Origin: Stenogyne calaminthoides
Taxonomy: Eukaryota > Streptophyta > Magnoliopsida > Lamiales > Lamiaceae
Direction: 5' to 3'
NCBI GenBank assembly: GCA_037126765.1
Contig: JBBCBC010000002.1
Span: forward strand, 47,000,889 to 47,064,888
DNA length: 64,000 bases
Positions 46,861 to 58,800 of this stretch are shown here, piece by piece. Every line of letters begins with the position of its first letter. Within the stretch, counting starts at the first letter, position 1. A program made the translations under genes and the position numbers. The notes beneath the pieces were generated by a model. The model saw only the letters and a program-made list of their open reading frames with translations. It did no database searches and was not told where the DNA came from.

Positions 46861-48267
46861 TAGTAAATCAACATATATATTTAAGAATTTAGTAAAAGAA
46901 AAATAGAGGTGTAATAAGACCTAATAAGTAATAAGTGTGCATGTGTAGCAAATCTTGCAAGTAAGGCGCATAATAATGAATTTGCATGTGTAGACCTAAT
47001 ATGTTTAATGAATCAACAAAATTTGTATGTTTTTAGGAGTATATTAGTATTATTTAACATTTTCATCATATTAAGCACATGTGGAATAAAATACAAATTT
47101 ATTACGGGAACTCTTTTGGGAGGGTATGGGGTGAGGGATTGGAGTTTGAATGATAATTTTATCCGATTTTATGATGTAATGGAGAATCTAAAAATCATCA
47201 TCTCGATACATTCAAATTGACAATTAATGCATATATACATGTCTTTTATCTAACGTCCCTTTTCCCTGTATTATAAGGCACATAAACAGTTACATGAACG
47301 CAATATTTGATTACTTATAAGCTATAATGCACGATTCTTTTTAAAATATCAAAATACAGTATCAAATTCGTATCCGCATCCTAAAAGTGGTGCGATTCTC
47401 GAATCGAATATCCGGATGTCACTTGACGAATCGATAAATTATAAAATAAAATAAATAACGGACACACGAATTCGATACGCGAATCCATGCTAGATGATTA
47501 AATATGATCATGTTATTAAGCATTATAACATGTGTTTTTTAGTTGAATTTTATTATGTAATGCAACTTAAATTGACAATACAACACTCATTTTAGATTGA
47601 ATTAATCATTTTGACTTATATATTGGGTTGATGGTATTTGAATTACTTTTTTGATACTTAATTAGATTAAATTATTTAATATTGTTAAGTTTTGAGGGAG
47701 ATAAAAATTTAAATTGCATACATTTTGTTTTACGAATTTTAGATTTATATATATTTTTAGGTGTTATATATAATAAATTATAAATAAATAGACGTATTTT
47801 TGCCGAATTGTACCCTAAATTTTTTAAAAATACGTATCCCGGCATCCGTATCGTATCGCATCGCATCGCATCCGCACTCGCGTCCCCTTATCCGTGCAAC
47901 ATAGCTTATAAGTTCTTCTAGATTAATAATTCGTAATTCTTTGTACTAATTCAGTTGACAAAAAATTGTGTGAATTAATTTGAGTTCAAGGTGAATAATC
48001 TATTTCTTCAGTATTACTATTTCACTACCAACAATTTTTTTTTTTTTAAGATTTGATATTTAGTTGCGGTTCGATTCCCTTGTTCCACTTTTCGTATTTC
48101 ATTGATGTTTCACTCTTTCTTGATCTTTAACACATGAACCAAGGGTATGGTGGTTCGTTAGATATTTTTTATTATTCTACGTGTCATCTATCCATATTAT
48201 GGAATACAAAGTGGAACACCAATTATGGAATAGGTGATCTCATTCCATTTAGTTGACGCATGACACG
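46861..48267. other. AT-rich intergenic DNA with a possible MITE
   Basis: Two blocks rich in 'gtatccgcatcc'-type phrases (near 47370-47425 and 47825-47895) may be the ends of a non-autonomous element; the bounds are unclear. Otherwise nothing recognised. Confidence 0.4.
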
Positions 48268-48589
48268 TTTTTATACATATTATGCTATTTAAACCGTGTG
48301 TAATTGGATGTTTCGCTAATAATATTGCAGGCAGAATGGAATTGATGCTACAAGATAACTAAATTTAAAAGGTCTTGATCAGACCACATATAAATACGAA
48401 AAACTCTGGCTTTTATGAAACAAATGGTTTTTTATACATATTATGCTATTTAAACTTTGTGTAATTGGATGTTTCGCTAATAATATTGCAGGCAGAATGG
48501 AATTGATACTACAAGATAACTAAATTTAAAAGGTCTTGATCAGACCACATATAAATACGAAAAACTCTGGCTTTTATGAAACAAATGGT
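48268..48589. repeat. 161-bp tandem duplication
   Basis: 48268-48428 and 48429-48589 are nearly identical. Each contains 'taatattgcag' followed by 'gcagaatggaattgat', resembling an intron acceptor and short exon; the parent gene is unknown. Confidence 0.85.
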
Positions 48590-48681
48590 TCCAATGTAAT
48601 TTAAAAGGCAAATTGAAATGGACTTAAAATTGCTACATTGGATGCAATGACGTACTCATGATCAAATTCAGAAGACAGAAT

Positions 48682-49384
48682 CAGTTTCACAACAAAAGAT
48701 ATGTATGAGGCCATTGTGGAGGCCAACCCTGGAGGTGACGAGAGTGATTTTCCTTGGAAGAAGCTGTGGTGGAAGGCGGTCCCTGCTAAAGTCTCTGCTT
48801 TCTCGGGAAATCCGTTCGTGAGAGATTGACCACAAAAGATAATTTGCTCAAACGTGGTATCCGAGAGGGTGTGGGAAATGGGGCTTGCTCGATGTGTAAA
48901 GGACCGATGGAAACTTCAAACCATATTCTTATTTCGTGCCCTGTAGCTATCCTTGTTTGGCAAGTTATTGGATCTTGGCTTGACAAACCATTGCTTTTTT
49001 CGTCCTCCGTCCGTGAGCATTTCATGGAGTTTTAGGAGTCAGAGGATGAAAAAGTCAAGAGGAAGTTTTTCGGGCTAATTTGGCAAGCGTCAGTTTGGAA
49101 GATTTAGAAAGTTCGTAATGGGATCATTTTCAAAGATAGCACCTACACTTTGGAGGAACTTATCGATGATATTAAATTTTGCTCATGGAAGTGGATTCGT
49201 TCTCATTACCCGGTAACTTTTTATTTTCTGTTTTATTTGTGGGATTCCCAACCTTGGCAGTGCATTCCGAGTAAGCTATAAATCTATAGAAATCTATTTG
49301 TTGGGACTTGTATGTTAAGGGTTTCGAGTACCCCTTGTGCTCGTGTTATAATATTTCATCTTTACCTTTCCAAAAAAAAAAAAT
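48682..49384 (+). mobile_element. LINE 3' fragment with intact target duplication
   Basis: The 16-bp duplication ATTCAGAAGACAGAAT lies at 48666-48681 and 49385-49400. The insert ends in poly(A). It encodes the zf-RVT end of a LINE ORF2: LWWKAVPAKVSAF, RLTTKDNLLKRGI, CSMCKG, and HILISCPVA. It has a frameshift near 48810 and stops at 49033 and 49106. The 3' UTR phrase 'gtaccccttgt' is shared with the LINE at 44518-46860, so the two are related. Confidence 0.88.
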
Positions 49385-49400
49385 ATTCAGAAGACAGAAT

Positions 49401-50820
49401 TATTGAAATCGAATTTATTCGAGCAATTTTAACAATTCAGGAGGTCATAAATGCAATATCTGCCTCGATTAATTAATTATGCCACTAAACGTGCTCAAAG
49501 TTATTCTTAATCTATTATTATGTTAATTTATTTATTATATATATTTTATTCTTGATGAGAACATTGTGGAAATCAGGTTGGAAAGAAAAATTAATATCAA
49601 TAAATATGAGGAATAAAATAAAAGAATAAGAAAGAAGTAAATATTGTACAGAAAGCAAGGAAAACAATGTTGGACATGTTGCTGGAATATGCAGTCACAA
49701 GAGGGGCAAACTGTTGCTGGCTAATTGAGTTCATACATTTCCCAAATAAAAGAATCAAATTATATACATTAATTGCTGTACCTCTATCTTATGCTGGAAC
49801 TTTGGCTATGATTTTATACACGATATATTACTTTTTTAATATCCACCAAAAATAAAATATCTCATTTGAAGTTTTGTTCGAAGGACCCTTATCTGGAATA
49901 AATACGTATGTTTTGCTGTTTTTAATGTTTCGACTATTATCCGTTGGATATTTAGTAATATTTAAAACACCTCTTTCGAATAAATAATATATAGAAACTT
50001 CTAGTAAGTATATATTCTAGCAATCACTAATTTCTTCCTGCTTTCTTTTGTCTGAGCAAGATAAAATACTAATACTGTTTGCTCGTACTCATTGTATTCT
50101 AAAAAAACAAGTGCAATGCGATATATATATTTATTAAAATAATTGAATCTAATATATGCCTCAGTTTTGTTTAATTTCCTCTATTTTTCAGCCATCTCCG
50201 GTACTATCCCATTAACATTAAACTTGTTTGTTAGATAAAATATTGCTAATACACCATTCATTTTTAAATATACATGTGATCGTGTTTGACAGTTTGGAAC
50301 CAAATTGATATGTAAGTGAGTGAAAAATTAATGATCATAGATTTAATTGTCCTGCCTACATTTTTTCAGTTGATTTGATTTATTTATTTCTTGTAGTTTT
50401 CGAACAAAAATTATTAAAGAAATAGAGTGAAGTTTATTAGTAGGACATAAAATTAATTCAACATAAATATTATTATAAGATTTTTTGGAATGAATTTTGG
50501 TAGGAACTAATTAGCTTTCTTAAATAAATATAATTTCCTAAATAGTTTATTTGGTTATGTTAGGGTGTTATTCTCACATTTGTAGATATTGTGATATGTA
50601 CACTTGTCATAAATATAGGATGTGGAATAGGAGATGAAATGGAGAAATGAAACAGGGGATCCAAGCCGTTTAACCAGCGGCATCCTTTTATGATCAGATT
50701 AAGTAAAGGAAATGGAGTAAATATACACGATTGAGATTAATTATTCTCATCAGCTAAATCTGGGGTTCCTTTATATTAGTTGTTGAAGGAAATTAAATAA
50801 ACGAATTAGTTTCACACATC
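49401..50820. other. AT-rich intergenic DNA
   Basis: No supported gene. A 62-codon frame at 49667-49855 has hydrophobic stretches but no family resemblance or splice context. Confidence 0.45.
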
Positions 50821-50823
50821 TCT

Positions 50824-50998
50824 ACAAGTACGAGCTTTTAGATGGGACACAATTTTTTCATGGTATCAAAGTCTCTGACTCAGTCTAAATTCTGGGTTCG
50901 AAGCCCGTAGAAAGCACTTCGCCCTTTTACAATTGTCCACTCGTCGGGCCTCCTCCCTAACAAGTTCGAGCTTTTAGATGAGACAAAATTCTTTCATT
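50824..50998 (+). mobile_element. Possible tRNA-derived SINE
   Basis: 'catggtatcaaagtctctga' followed 30 bp later by 'gggttcgaagcccg' has the spacing of polymerase III A- and B-box-like sequences. The leading phrase 'gagcttttagatg(g/a)gaca' is repeated at the other end (50967). Confidence 0.4.
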
Positions 50999-51726
50999 AG
51001 TGATCTATAAATGAAAAACGCTGATATCCGTTAGCAATTACATAGGGTAAAAACGTCCTTTACATATCTATCCTTATCCGTGTATATGCATTAATTGAAA
51101 TATTGAAGCAAAATTGGTGTATGATTAGTGAAGTATAATAGCTAGGACAGGTTGAATTATTTGAAAATAAAATTCAAAGTATCATATCATCATGTTTGTT
51201 TGAAAAGACAGTATTGCATATTGGAAACCGAAACTTATAATTAAATCGGAATGAATAATTAATTAATTATTAATTGTTATAATGATGGACAAACGTAGGT
51301 GACAATCCTTTAAATCCCTAATTTATGGAGTTTAAGATTAGGCTACGAATCCCTTCAAAAAAAAAGAAAGAAAAAAGATTAGGCTACGAACATGATAATG
51401 ATGATGACGATAACTAACTCAACTGATTGACTAATTTCAGGATCGAAAGGCTAAATGGGACGTAAAGTAGTTGCCCCATAATGTGTCTATTCATGTAGAA
51501 AAAGAGTTCATTTGCTAGGAGTTTCTGTTGTAATAATATATAATCACGATCTTTAGTTGTAAAATAATATTCGATCTCCTAGTTTATTGATATATTTTAT
51601 CTCAGTGATTATCAAAGTGTTTATGAGCTGGATTTCAATTGTTTTTAATATATTTTGTAATGAACTCTAGGGAAGTATGATTCACGTAATTTTTTAAAAA
51701 ATTGATAAGTACGAGTTATTTTTTTA
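50999..51726. other. AT-rich intergenic DNA
   Basis: Contains a local duplication 'aagattaggctacgaa' (51331 and 51376). No gene. Confidence 0.45.
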
Positions 51727-51978
51727 CTCACCCCGTCCCAATTATAATAAATTGATTGGGGTTTGCACATAAATTAAGAAATTCTTTTGAAAAGATAAAT
51801 TAAACAAGTAAAATTTATATTATAACCCTATTTAATGATTATTATAATTTCCAACATAATTAATAAATAGGGTTATATTAGTAAATTAAATAATTAATTA
51901 AAAAATACTTTAAATGGAAACAAGCCAAATATACATCCATATAACAAAAATAAGTCTATATAAATAGGATGGAGGGAG
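51727..51978. mobile_element. Stowaway-like MITE (second copy)
   Basis: 252 bp, ends 'ctcaccccgtcccaatta' and '...ataggatggagggag', TA on both sides (51725-51726, 51979-51980). Its interior matches the reverse complement of 2995-3248. Confidence 0.85.
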
Positions 51979-53440
51979 TAATAAAATTAATTTATAAAAC
52001 ATTCAAAAGTATTTAATGAACATAAACAAATTATATATATTGTCCTTAATAAATAACTTTGTGAATTAACATAGAAAACATCAAATACAAAATATAAATA
52101 GGGTGTAAATTAACTTATGATTTTTTCGATACTTCTTGAAGTTAAAAAAAATAACATGTAAGGATCACTCTGCAGGGATGCATGTCGTGAGAGAATTTGT
52201 TAGATCAATAACACAACAAGACAATATGACCTCCAAGCTATATATAATCTATATAAATGATACTATTAGGTTTTGTTTTAATTCTTTTTCCAGGAAGGAT
52301 AGGATGCTGACTAATTCCTTGAAAAAATTAAACTCTTTACTAGCTTCATTCTTCTTCTTCAATTTATAAATAAACCTTCATCCAAATCGATCATAATTTC
52401 CGCAAATTTATATACCAGTCTAAATGCTATTCAAGTCACAATTTTAAACAAATAGAGAATTTTTTTTTTGAAGCATATTCATCAATCAAAAATTGATGAT
52501 TGAGTTTTACTATGAGAAGTACAAGAATGTCCAAAAGGGTGTGCTCTTCCAACCAACATATTGAAAAAGAATCTTACATTTAGGTTGGCTCCACTTCACA
52601 AAATCAATAATTAACTACACAAATAAATTTTCTAAAAAAATGAAAAAAAAAATTATAATAAAGAAGAACACACCCCACCCCATGTGTGAACAAGGTCCCC
52701 CCATTTCAGTGCTTGTTTGATGCTTCTTTTTCATTTTCTTTGTCTTTGCTATTGTTTTCTCCAATTTTACTCATTTGGCACACACACTTTTTCTCCTCAT
52801 AGCAATCTTTACAAGAAATTCTTTCATTTTAGTTAAATGTATTTTCATTCACTCATCCAGTTACTCCAATTAACTTCACATATTTTTCTTTTTATTACAC
52901 AATAAATCTTAACAGACAGTCTCATAAAAGAGTACATCGTCTTTTTATAATTTTCGTGCACCTCCTCCCCCACAATGTCAAAAAAAGAGGCTTAAACGCC
53001 ATGTGATCCGGTGACTGCTTGCCCACAATCAGCATCAAAATTAGCCCCTCATCCCTGTGGGGTTTCCCCGTCACGTTGGTTTCGACCAATCGAAAAAAAA
53101 AAAATAACGCACGAACTTAAACTGCATGTTACCTCCTCGTGGGCATATCCTAATCATCCTGTCTACAATCGACAATTGACTTCTACCCACCCACATTTTT
53201 CCCCTAACCCTACATTTTTCGTCTCTTATATATTTTATCATTTCCTTTTAATGAAAAATAAAACTAGGGAAATAGGAAAGAATCCTAAGCACATTTCCTC
53301 ATATTCTCGAGTGGATATTATAGCAAAATGTTGATCATTTCTAGGTGTGAATGATTCTCTTTACTGGTGTTGGATTGTTTGAATATTCAATATTAATGTT
53401 TGAAGGTTTAATTAATTAATATATATGATTTGGCATTGAA
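51979..53440. other. AT-rich intergenic DNA
   Basis: No exon structure recognised. The open frame at 53011-53334 has no known motif. Confidence 0.4.
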
Positions 53441-53445
53441 TCTTG

Positions 53446-55025
53446 TGTTGAAATTTAGAGGCACGTAAACATGTAATACATGCGCAGCGGAAATTAAAGT
53501 TCACCAACAACGAACAATTAATTGCATAATTAAATACGAGTAAACATAAACAGAATTCTTAGAGCAATTCGTACACGGATTCCTCAACTATGGTATCCAC
53601 ACAACAGTCGTTTACTAATTTGCACAGATCTGCCAGCGTTGAATCCTCGAGATGAATTTGCTAGGAAAATTATAACTTAGAGGTTTTATGAAGAAAATAT
53701 GAACTCACGTATTATGAATTCCCAAGAGCTCATATATATAGGAGAGATCTAACTTAAATCTCAAGCTAACCTGATTGGGAAATATAATCCCTAATCTTTA
53801 TTTAAATAAATCTCTTAGATTTATTTCCCACATATTAAAATCTCTACGGATTTAAATTCCATATATATTAAATCCTTCAATAATATTCCAAATATTATTA
53901 TTGGGAATTCTTATTTAATTAAATCCAATTTAATTAAATATTAATAATGATTAATTACAAACTAATCTATTATTAATTACTTCTCCATAATTAAATATTA
54001 AATCTAATTTAACATTTAATCAACAAACTATAATTAGTAAACAATCATTACTTGTTGTGTGACCCATAAATCCTCATATATCGAGGGATTAATCAAACTA
54101 ACGGTCTTAATTGAACCCTAGACAATAAATCAGACATTCTCAATATATGAGGTACGTTGCGAGGAAATGTGCAACTACCTGTAACTGAAACATTGGCTAT
54201 TACGATTTCCTCATTTCATTCGCGAATACTCGATTAAGTCTTGAACATGATGAAGTGTCTATTCAAATAACTTAATCAATTTATCTCTAATCACTAATTG
54301 ATCACTTATGTCACACTTGGCCACAAAGTCCAAGTTGACGTGCATTGGCCAATGACTTTGATCCAATTATGATGAGAAGATGAGTATTCTCTCTAAATTC
54401 ACTTTGAGGAATGAATCATTTTTTTGGTTCAACCACCACGCACATGCACTTCGTGATGAACCCAATCCAAGTCATATATACCCATAGATGGGTGCAAGCG
54501 TCGGTCATGGTCAAAGTTCATCACTCCACACATGTCGTGCGTATTGACCTCAAGTCAAAGGAGTATCGCATCGCTCCCACTAACCGAGACACCCGTAGAC
54601 ACATATAGTGGAACTACATCAAAAGGTTTTTCGGATGGGTATACCAATACCCTCTAAGGTATTTGTGCATCCATCATGAGATACTTAGTATCTCGCAGTA
54701 AGTGAGATCTTACTACACTCTCAAAGAGTATGATGCAGATCGCACACCTATCTCCATTGTATCATCAATATCCAATTCTTAATGATCCTCGATTGGGGCC
54801 ATTTGAGAATCATGCTTAGGTCAATTGAGTTCTCACACACTCAATGACAGCAGTGACTCAAGCGAACACATATAAGAACAAATGCAAACAATCAAACATA
54901 ATATTCTAATAAGTGCAACGCCAAGTATTTAATATTAAATAAACAATAATATTAAATCAATACTGAATATTTATCTGAGCATTATGTCCTTACAATGGAT
55001 TGTCTTTAGGATACTAACACTGACA
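53446..55025 (-). mobile_element. Solo LTR (second family)
   Basis: 1580 bp, TG...CA ends, flanked by the perfect 5-bp duplication TCTTG (53441-53445 and 55026-55030). On the minus strand it begins TGTCAGTGTTAGTATCC and has a TATA-like 'ctatatatatgag' near 53735-53750, so minus orientation is likely. No internal domain remains. Copia type is suspected from the LTR length; no direct proof. The 65-codon ORF inside is not a gene. Confidence 0.82.
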
Positions 55026-55030
55026 TCTTG

Positions 55031-55590
55031 TAAGAGCTAGATAATTAATATATATGGGAATTAATGCAATATTGTGTTTAAAGAAGCAAATTGCATGAAA
55101 GAGGCCTTACATGCACATTTATTTGTCTTATCTTTCAGACTCGAGCTGACACTATTTTATGGCGTCCGATAAAGTAGGGGACCTAAAAAATGAAAATGAT
55201 GTAGTAATAATTATATGTATATACATGTGTATGTGATTGTGTGTTTTGCTATAGTACAATTTAGAGCTTTTGTTGTTTAGAATGAGCCAGCTATTTTCAG
55301 TGCATATGGTTCATAAGTTTGCACATATATGTAATCCATATATGTAGTACGACAGAGTTCATGTTACTCTTTTGATGTTTTGATGATAGAATGGCCATTT
55401 ATTCTTATATATGTGGTTTTCAAAAAATGTCATCCCTTTGAAAAAGAAATGAGAATTTTATATGGATGTATAAATAAGATATCATGTATGCGAGAAGCAA
55501 ATAAATCGATAATGAATTTTGATAAGAATTTGGAGTGGAGTGGAGTCGAGGCTATAGTAATAGAGACTCGTGATATAATGTACGTACTAC
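55031..55590. other. Intergenic DNA
   Basis: The 76-codon frame at 55380-55610 shows no known motif. Confidence 0.4.
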
Positions 55591-55855
55591 CAATGACGGA
55601 TCTAGGATGAAAAATTAGGGCGGGCTAAACCAGAAAAATGAGGTTGAAGGTTCGACTCTTGATGTATTTATATTTTACAATTAATTAACAAAAATGTTGG
55701 TAGTTTGATGGTGAATTATTTGTTGTCTATAGTGAAGGGTTGTAGGTTCGATTCTTGATAGTTGCACATATTTAATGGTAATTTTTTTTCACCCAAAAAT
55801 AGGGCGGGCTACAGCCCGGCCCAGCCCATGAAGAGATACGCCCTGTTGTACTACA
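55591..55855. repeat. Decayed non-autonomous element with internal direct repeats
   Basis: 'agggcgggcta' occurs near 55617 and 55802, and 'ggttcga(c/t)tcttgat' near 55649 and 55745. The composition resembles common plant short transposons. Ends not fixed. Confidence 0.45.
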
Positions 55856-55860
55856 ACATT

Positions 55861-58800
55861 AAAAAATATTCAACAAATTAACCACCATATTCTTGATTGA
55901 TGTGTTAAAAATTCAATAACGTGAACACCAATAGAATACGAAAAATGAAATAGAAAATCGAATCGATATATTTGGAGTCAATCCAAATGTAGATTAAATA
56001 AATTTCCCTATATTGACACACATATATATATATACACTATATTTATATCTTCGAAATAGTGTTTAACTCGTTCATTCTGTGTTTTATGAAAAGAATTAGA
56101 AAAATTCGTTGATGTGTTTTTTTACTATGACATTGATGGGTGGTGTGAAGCAAAAGAAGTACTCCATTTGTCATGTTTTTGTTTGGTCATCGCTCATTTG
56201 CAAATGACACGAGATTTTACTAAAAGTATTATTTATTAATTAGTATAAAATTAATGATGTAAAATAGGTTTGGTAGAGGGGTATGTATGTCCTTTTAATT
56301 TTATGTAATGTAAAGTGAGTTTGATGGAAGGGGAATGTCATTTCAGTGGCATGTAGTGTAAATAAAATAATTTGTAAGAGATAATTTTAAGTTAAGAAAA
56401 TTATTTTATTTTTATTTCAGAAAATGACTAATTAAAATTAGGATATTTAATTAAAAAAATGGTCAATCAAAATTATGATGAAGGAAGTAATTATTAGTCA
56501 TATGCCAACAACCACGAGTACTGTAATAGTACATAAATTGCAAATATTAGAATTTATAAAAAAAGTTTAATTCATCATAAACTACTTATATTAGTCCAGT
56601 ACGTACAAATTAGTCAATAAGTCATAATACGTGATGAGTTTGATTTTTATATCACTTTCTTTTTAACAATGTCTCTATTATGAATTAACCATTTCATTTA
56701 AAAACTCATAAATATGTAATATAAGATAATATAATATAATGATATTTACTTGCCCTAACCAAAGTATATTGCGTTAACTAAAGTGAATTGAACCCAATTA
56801 GTCAAAAGTATCACTATTTATACAGTGAGTTCATGTGTTTGAGCCATTATTTAACATTTAAAAGAAAATCTAATACTCCAATTCATTGCATTATATTGGG
56901 GATTGTCGAGTAAAATGATGCTTAATTTGATTTATATGTGTGTGTGTGGAATTTCAATTAACAATCCCCAATTAATGACACAATGGTACTCTGTAACATA
57001 TTTTATGATTAGCAGAATCTTGGGGAAAATCATAAGAGTGAGAAGATGGATGTCTTTGTTTTGTAGCAACTGATTACATATTCTAATTCCTAATGAACCA
57101 ATAACATGAGCCCCATATTGACATCGATCTAAACCATTTTTAATTATTTTATTTTCCTGATATGCACGGGCACTTTATATTTTTTTATTATAAAAGGATG
57201 ATAGATCAGTTATGCACTTAATTTAAAAGTTTAGCCTGACGATAGCTTAGTTAATTTAAATAAAATTTCAGTATGGGTTTCAAACTCTTCAATGTAAATG
57301 TTAATGTGAATCATTAAATAGTAAATTATAATTAAAATAATAATCACAATGTTAGTGGTTTGTTTTAATTTTGAAATAGTGAAGACAAAAGAAGATTCTG
57401 TTTAGACGAGGAATAATAAAAATATTGAGAGGAAATGATTATAGAAGGGGAAGTACGTAGTTAATTAAAATGAAATAATAATTAATTTATTCGAAATATC
57501 TTATACCTTAGTTTATTATTTATGTATTGCTTCATTCGAGACAGGACCTAAGTTATCTAGGTCGTGTGATTTGTGATATCCTGGAACTGGTGAAAGTGTT
57601 TGACAGAGTTACGTTTGTTGGACCAAACGAGCTGGGAATTGTGTGGCCCATCAGTTCGTCTTCTTTGCTTTTTCTTATGATTTTGTTTTCTTTATAGTTC
57701 ATATTTTAGGCAATGTTGTTGTTAATATAGAGGCTGATTTATTTGCTCTATAATGTCACTGGTTTTTCCTTTAAAAAAAAACTCTAATTAATAAAACAAA
57801 AAATATAATGGCTCGTTCTAGTACTGTCTTAATCATATAAAGGACGGTTTACTTTGTACTAAACAAACAAATATGTTGGGTGGATCTCTTTCATATGAAT
57901 TCAATTAATGTTTTTGGTAATTATTATTTAGATATCTTTTAACATGTCTTAGGATTGGTAGCATGTGTTAGATGCCACAAAATTCACCTAATCACATGCT
58001 TCCCACCTACAGAAGAATGAGATTAAATAAATAAAATTTCACGAAAGCACTTTTTTATATGTTATTGTAAATTAATTCATGAAGCCTTGGATTTATTGTA
58101 GAGCTCTTGGATTCTTCACTCTTAAGTAGCAGGATGCTGGTTTTCAATCATTTAAAAATGAAATTGTTGGTTTTCAAAAAAAAAAAAAAAAAAAGAAATG
58201 TAGACAAACCATCACTTGTTTTTTAGATAAATATATCGAATTATTGCAAATTAATTATTGTATTGGCGTTATCGTTTCTCGGTTGGTTGTCTCAATTTTA
58301 ATAATGGTAGTAGAAGTCTCCCTGGAATTTGTCTGAATTATTAAAGTAAGTGATGAGTCTCAGAAATGAAAATTACGAGTTTATACTTTTTTATCTACAC
58401 TTATTAATCAGGTTGGCTCTATTATCACAAGTTAAGAAGGGTCAAGTCTGCCATAAAAGATTTATTTGCATGGAGCTTTTTTAAAAAAAATTATAAGCTC
58501 TTTAAAATATTTATAGGTTGTTTAGAAGCTTATACGCTATGTGTATTTATTCGACAAAAAAGATGTAAAATAGCTTATAAAATCTTAAAATAATTTTTTT
58601 ACAACTTATAAGCTCCTAAAAAATAAATTGAGACATCTCAATTTATTTTCCTAATCACACCCAGCCCCTCCCTCCCCACCTCAACAAAAAAAAATAAATA
58701 ATATATATATTTTTAAAAACAATATTTATTTTTAATTATCAAAGAGCTTATAAATTTAATTAATTAAATACTTTAACAACTTATAACCTATTTTAAAATT

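Noticed and set aside
53011..53334. 107-codon ORF
   Set aside because: No motif, upstream ATG context or splice sites fitting a plant gene; composition like the surrounding intergenic DNA.
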